A DNA stretch of 64,000 nucleotides, taken from positions 124,001 through 188,000 of the forward strand of contig NZ_CP037940.1 of NCBI RefSeq assembly GCF_004358325.1. The letters are read 5' to 3'. Shown piece after piece: positions 61,259 through 64,000 of this stretch (position 1 is its first letter; each line of letters opens with the position of its first letter). A program made the translations under genes and the position numbers. The notes below the pieces were generated by a model, which did not search any database, was not told the DNA's origin, and worked only from the letters and a program-made list of their open reading frames with translations. This stretch comes from Periweissella cryptocerci (GTDB lineage Bacteria > Bacillota > Bacilli > Lactobacillales > Lactobacillaceae).

Positions 61259-62449
61259 TTAATCTTCAAAACCGTCAGTTGTCATTGATTGTTCAAACAA
61301 CCCACGGACATCAGCTGGTGTCATTGCAACATACGCACCAGTCGCAAGATTGCCGACTTTAACAGCGCTTGCCGCCATCACATCAAAGTGCTTATCATCA
61401 GTAATATCAACGCCAGGTAAAGTTGTTGGTACCTCCAATGACTTCACCCAGTCGTAAGTCTTTTGAATCGCAAGTTCTGCGACAACTTGGTCATTGTCGT
61501 TGTTAATTCCCCAGACATTCCGGCCAAATTCAGCAAACCGTGGCAAAGTTTCGGCACTCAAAACAAATTTCATCCACCGCGGGGTCAAGATACCAAGCCC
61601 AACTCCGTGAGTGATGTCGTAATACGCTGAAAGTTCGTGTTCAATTGGGTGAACTGTCCAACCATTTTCGTTACCAACCCGTACCCAGCCGTTCAAAGCT
61701 TGCGTTGAAGCCCACATTAAGTTAGCCCGCGCATCGTAATTTTCAGGATCTTGCAAGGCAATTGGCGCCCACTTAATTACTGAACGATAGATACCTTCCA
61801 TTTGGCCACGCGTAATATCAATATTTTCAGCCTTATCGAAGTATTGTTCCGTTAAGTGTGAAAAGATATCAATTGAGCCGGCAGCAGTTTGCCACTTGGA
61901 TACTGAGTAAGTCAGTGTGGGATCAAGGAATGAAACGGCTGGCGTATTTGGGCCGAAGCTACCAAGCTTTTGGTTAGTTTCCGGATTAGAAATAACTGAA
62001 CCAGCATTCATTTCCGTCCCAGTTGCTGAAAGTGTCAAAATATCAACAATTGGTAATTGGTTGATGCTGTGTCGCTTGCTTGGATCAAGCACTAAATCCC
62101 ATGGATCAGCGTCGTAAAATTTGGCTGAACCAATAACCTTCGACGCATCAATTACTGACCCACCACCAACCGCTAAAATGACATCAATATCATTTTCCTT
62201 GACGAGCTTTTGACCTGCACGCACAGAATCAATCTTTGGATTAGGTTCAATCCCAGACAATTCAGTAACATTCAAGCCATCAAGTGCCTTCAAGACCCGT
62301 TCGTACAAGCCAGACTTCTTGATTGAACCACCACCATAAGTTAACAAGACGTTGTTCCCAAATTGTGCAATTACTTCGTGTAATTCACTATCAATTCGTC
62401 CTTCACCAAAACGAATATCAGTTGTGTTTTTAAATTTAAAATTAAGCAT
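61259..62449 (-). CDS. Iron-containing alcohol dehydrogenase (YqhD/BdhA type)
   Basis: This 396-residue enzyme belongs to the group III metal-dependent dehydrogenases, mostly NADPH-linked aldehyde or butanol dehydrogenases. The nucleotide site is VLLTYGGGSIKKSG near 34 and AVGGGSVIDASKVIG near 93. Metal ligands are the Asp and His in SIDIFSHLTEQYF near 190 and the His pair in HPIEHELSAYYDITHGVGLGI near 261-281 (cited by HPIEHELSA and DITHGVGLGI). I chose the ATG at 62449 with GGAGG upstream. It probably reduces short aldehydes. Confidence 0.88.
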   Translation of the reverse strand: MLNFKFKNTTDIRFGEGRIDSELHEVIAQFGNNVLLTYGGGSIKKSGLYERVLKALDGLNVTELSGIEPNPKIDSVRAGQKLVKENDIDVILAVGGGSVIDASKVIGSAKFYDADPWDLVLDPSKRHSINQLPIVDILTLSATGTEMNAGSVISNPETNQKLGSFGPNTPAVSFLDPTLTYSVSKWQTAAGSIDIFSHLTEQYFDKAENIDITRGQMEGIYRSVIKWAPIALQDPENYDARANLMWASTQALNGWVRVGNENGWTVHPIEHELSAYYDITHGVGLGILTPRWMKFVLSAETLPRFAEFGRNVWGINNDNDQVVAELAIQKTYDWVKSLEVPTTLPGVDITDDKHFDVMAASAVKVGNLATGAYVAMTPADVRGLFEQSMTTDGFED

Positions 62450-62600
62450 GTTTGCCTCCATCTTTCATTACCGTAGTACTAACACGGATTGTGCTAATGT
62501 AAAACCGAATAGTTCTGATAAGAGTAGCATAATATCTACTTGCAAATTGTACAGCGGATAGCGATTTTATACAACGCATTTATGTAAGCGCTGTACTCAC

Positions 62601-62690
62601 CTATTTCGCATTTTCCATCATCGCAGTCCATTCATCACGCCGAACTTCATAAAATCCCAATACTGGTTTCGCCAGTACCGAACTTGTCGA
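62601..62690 (-). pseudogene. Coding-like remnant downstream of the methyltransferase
   Basis: In the gap after the methyltransferase stop, the minus strand reads about 25-30 codons ending LAKPVLGFYEVRRDEWTAM, three codons and ENAK before TAG. It has no start codon or ribosome site. It contains the perfect hairpin TACTGG-CGAAA-CCAGTA. It could be the 3' remnant of a deleted gene or a former C-terminus. The rest of this 250-base gap shows nothing clear. Confidence 0.3.
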
Positions 62691-62697
62691 ATCCCAA

Positions 62698-63528
62698 TTA
62701 CTTCAGTACCGCCCAATAAGTATTCAATGGCACATTGGCACCATGAATCAACGCAACTTGATCCACGAAAAACTGTGCCAGCACCGGAGTTACACCTCGA
62801 GCCACCAATTTTTCTAGTGTGAAAGCGTATTTAACATACCCAACTTCCCAATCCGCATCTTGCATTGTCGTCGAATCAATTGCGCCATCATTCACGAGTT
62901 GCAACGCTAATTTGTCGGTAATTTGGGCAATGTGGTGTTTTGTCACAAGTGTCCGAATATTAGCCTCATGTTCAGGCATAAACGCACTCAATTGGCCTTG
63001 GACATTAGCAGCGATATAGTGATTTTGTTGCCGCGCATCCGTGATTTCCAAGTCCCATTCTGCATACAAAATGGTATCCGCCAACTCACGAACTACCGCA
63101 AAAGTTGCCGCTAGCTGTGCAATATCATCAAAATACCATGACGAGTGGGCAAATACGACCTTGTCAAAATGCTGAATTGGCAAAAATTCAGTACCTGCCA
63201 AAATATCTCTATTGAAATACGCATCAACACGACTGCATAATTCAGATTGTTTTAAATAATCAATTGCTTGCCCTAATGTAAATGGCGCACCGTAATCTGC
63301 ACCAGCAATATCAACACCAACAACATGCCCAGTTTCACCAACTGCATACGCCAGTGCCGCCAACATATCGCCTTGCCCAGAACCAATTTCTAAAATTTTA
63401 TCGCCTGGCTTAATATCCCACTGTGCAATTAACTCTAAACGGTGGGCCGTTTGTGTATCTTGAATTGTCGTATCATCATCGTGGAGCATATTACTGACGA
63501 TATAATCGACGATTTGTTTATCTGTCAT
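62698..63528 (-). CDS. SAM-dependent methyltransferase (class I)
   Basis: This 276-residue protein has the Rossmann methyltransferase motifs: motif I KILEIGSGQGDMLAALAY near 39-56, the acidic residue in VVGVDIAGADYG near 68 and motif IV-like FDKVVFAHSSWYFDD near 123. The substrate is unknown. The leader of about 170 bases contains a multibranched inverted-repeat structure. The ATG has AAGTGAAG upstream. Confidence 0.82.
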   Translation of the reverse strand: MTDKQIVDYIVSNMLHDDDTTIQDTQTAHRLELIAQWDIKPGDKILEIGSGQGDMLAALAYAVGETGHVVGVDIAGADYGAPFTLGQAIDYLKQSELCSRVDAYFNRDILAGTEFLPIQHFDKVVFAHSSWYFDDIAQLAATFAVVRELADTILYAEWDLEITDARQQNHYIAANVQGQLSAFMPEHEANIRTLVTKHHIAQITDKLALQLVNDGAIDSTTMQDADWEVGYVKYAFTLEKLVARGVTPVLAQFFVDQVALIHGANVPLNTYWAVLK

Positions 63529-63576
63529 TTTTCTTCACTTTCTTGTTTTCACTATAATCACGAGTAATTGTTGTAT

Positions 63577-63703
63577 CCCCCGTTTTGGGGTAAACAGTGT
63601 AAATTCATTCGAAACACCATTTACTAAAACAGTGGCTAACCGTAATTCTCATCACGGTGGTCGTCAAGTACATTTTTTGAACTCCAAGTTCACTGTTTAC
63701 TTT
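63577..63703 (-). promoter_or_regulatory. Structured 5' leader of the methyltransferase gene
   Basis: An outer 10-bp stem GTAAACAGTG (63590-63599) with CACTGTTTAC (63691-63700) encloses three local hairpins: CACCATTT/AAACAGTG, ACCGT/ACGGT and GAACT/AGTTC. A further hairpin CCCC/GGGG lies on the gene side. The set is consistent with a multibranched regulatory RNA. I could not match it to a known riboswitch. Confidence 0.45.
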
Positions 63704-63772
63704 TTCGGATAATCATCCAACCATATTTTAACATTTCATGAGAGTTTTTCACATTCAATTTTAACCAATAGC

Positions 63773-63814
63773 AAAAAACACGCTTCTATCAGTTCGGATA
63801 GAAGCGTGCTTTTT
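63773..63814 (-). terminator. Terminator of the ABC exporter at the window end
   Basis: CACGCTTCTATC and GATAGAAGCGTG form a perfect stem with A- and T-runs on either side. It serves the minus-strand exporter that ends at 63937; a short repeat A copy lies between them. Confidence 0.88.
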
Positions 63815-63920
63815 CGAGCCTGGGATTGTCGTTTCCGTACTTTTGTTTAAGAATACGCACGTACCACGGAATATATCTTAGTCGCTAGTTTATTCAATCC
63901 CTCGTATCATATATAGTGCT
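63815..63920 (+). repeat. Repeat family A, minimal copy
   Basis: GAGCCTGGGATTGTCGTTTCC opens and CAATCCCTCGTATCATATATAG closes the element (each cited only to 20 bases of match), with the variant arm GTACTTTTGTTTAAGAATAC inside. It is only about 105 bases. It directly adjoins the T-run of the preceding terminator. Confidence 0.65.
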
Positions 63921-63936
63921 CAATACAGTGACCCAA

Positions 63937-64000
63937 TTAATCCAAATCAACTGTCCCTTGTAATTCATACATATCGCGGTAACGCCCATTCAACGCCAAC
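63937..64000 (-). CDS. 3' end of an ABC exporter gene (partial)
   Basis: Only the last 20 codons are in the window. They read LALNGRYRDMYELQGTVDLD and stop, closely matching the C-terminal style of MsbA/BmrA-type exporters (the gene at 54333 ends LLALNGQYRQLYDAQFE). The rest lies beyond 64000. Confidence 0.75.
   Translation of the reverse strand, partial: LALNGRYRDMYELQGTVDLD

Noticed and set aside
62584..62597. TGTAAGCGCTGTAC upstream of the alcohol dehydrogenase gene, considered as a cre site
   Set aside because: The required CA at the right end is reversed to AC and the core is not a good match, so it is not called.

Overview
The window looks like the chromosome of a low-GC Gram-positive lactic acid bacterium of the Lactobacillaceae, perhaps the Weissella/Periweissella/Leuconostoc side. 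The evidence is the conserved order cvfB-xerD-ribT-scpA-scpB-rluB, the order mnmA-csp-nudix-mtnN-cysteine desulfurase, an ECF-type riboflavin transporter under an FMN riboswitch, a T-box leader and an L-lactate oxidase. The genus is inference only. No tRNA, rRNA, CRISPR array or intact prophage was seen.

Layout. 0.4-2.2 kb: two paralogous YwaF-type membrane proteins. 2.6-4.2 kb: FMN riboswitch, ribU and a YczE-like membrane protein. 4.3-5.8 kb: TetR regulator and alpha/beta hydrolase. 6.3-10.8 kb: housekeeping block (rluB, scpB, scpA, ribT, xerD, cvfB). 11-14 kb: hemolysin III, VanZ, tautomerase and a DUF2187-like protein. 14.1-16.1 kb: divergent MerR regulator and MFS exporter with a textbook MerR-type promoter. 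16.6-20.7 kb: ABC exporter and small membrane proteins. 21-23.1 kb: AgrC/AgrA-like two-component system. 25-29.6 kb: an icaADBC-like poly-N-acetylglucosamine operon with a divergent Rgg-type regulator. 30.6-35.2 kb: sulfur/tRNA modification genes. 35.6-38.7 kb: DedA, MetQ-like protein and MetC with a T-box. 39.5-43.3 kb: uncharacterised membrane proteins. 43.6-50.5 kb: lactate oxidase, then a glycerophosphodiesterase opposite a ugp-type glycerol-3-phosphate ABC transporter. 52.5-64 kb: SNF2 helicase, multidrug ABC transporter, a lactococcin-972-type ABC pair, NUDIX, acetyltransferase, iron alcohol dehydrogenase, methyltransferase and the end of a second multidrug ABC transporter.

The most striking feature is a dispersed repeat family with at least 14 full or partial copies, plus a related two-copy subfamily. 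Its ends read GGCT(C/A)TATTT...CGTGGGATTG and the interior is strongly hairpin-forming. Stems differ between copies by paired changes while one hairpin loop (GACCGCACTTTGGC) stays constant. Two copies have 8-bp target duplications, and the ends resemble those of a decayed ISL3-family element in the same window, so these are best read as ISL3-type MITEs.

Many copies abut an intrinsic terminator. One has split a T-box terminator from metC by inserting in its U-tract. Two unrelated insertion sequences (ISL3-like at 23.1 kb, IS3/IS150-like at 50.6 kb) have each landed in the loop of a terminator. Terminators appear to be the tolerated or preferred landing sites in this genome.

Other candidates for new biology are a 9-codon hydrophobic leader peptide and a palindrome between the Rgg regulator and icaA, a multibranched structured leader before a methyltransferase gene, a small-RNA candidate at 59.2 kb, and two genes that appear to be leaderless.
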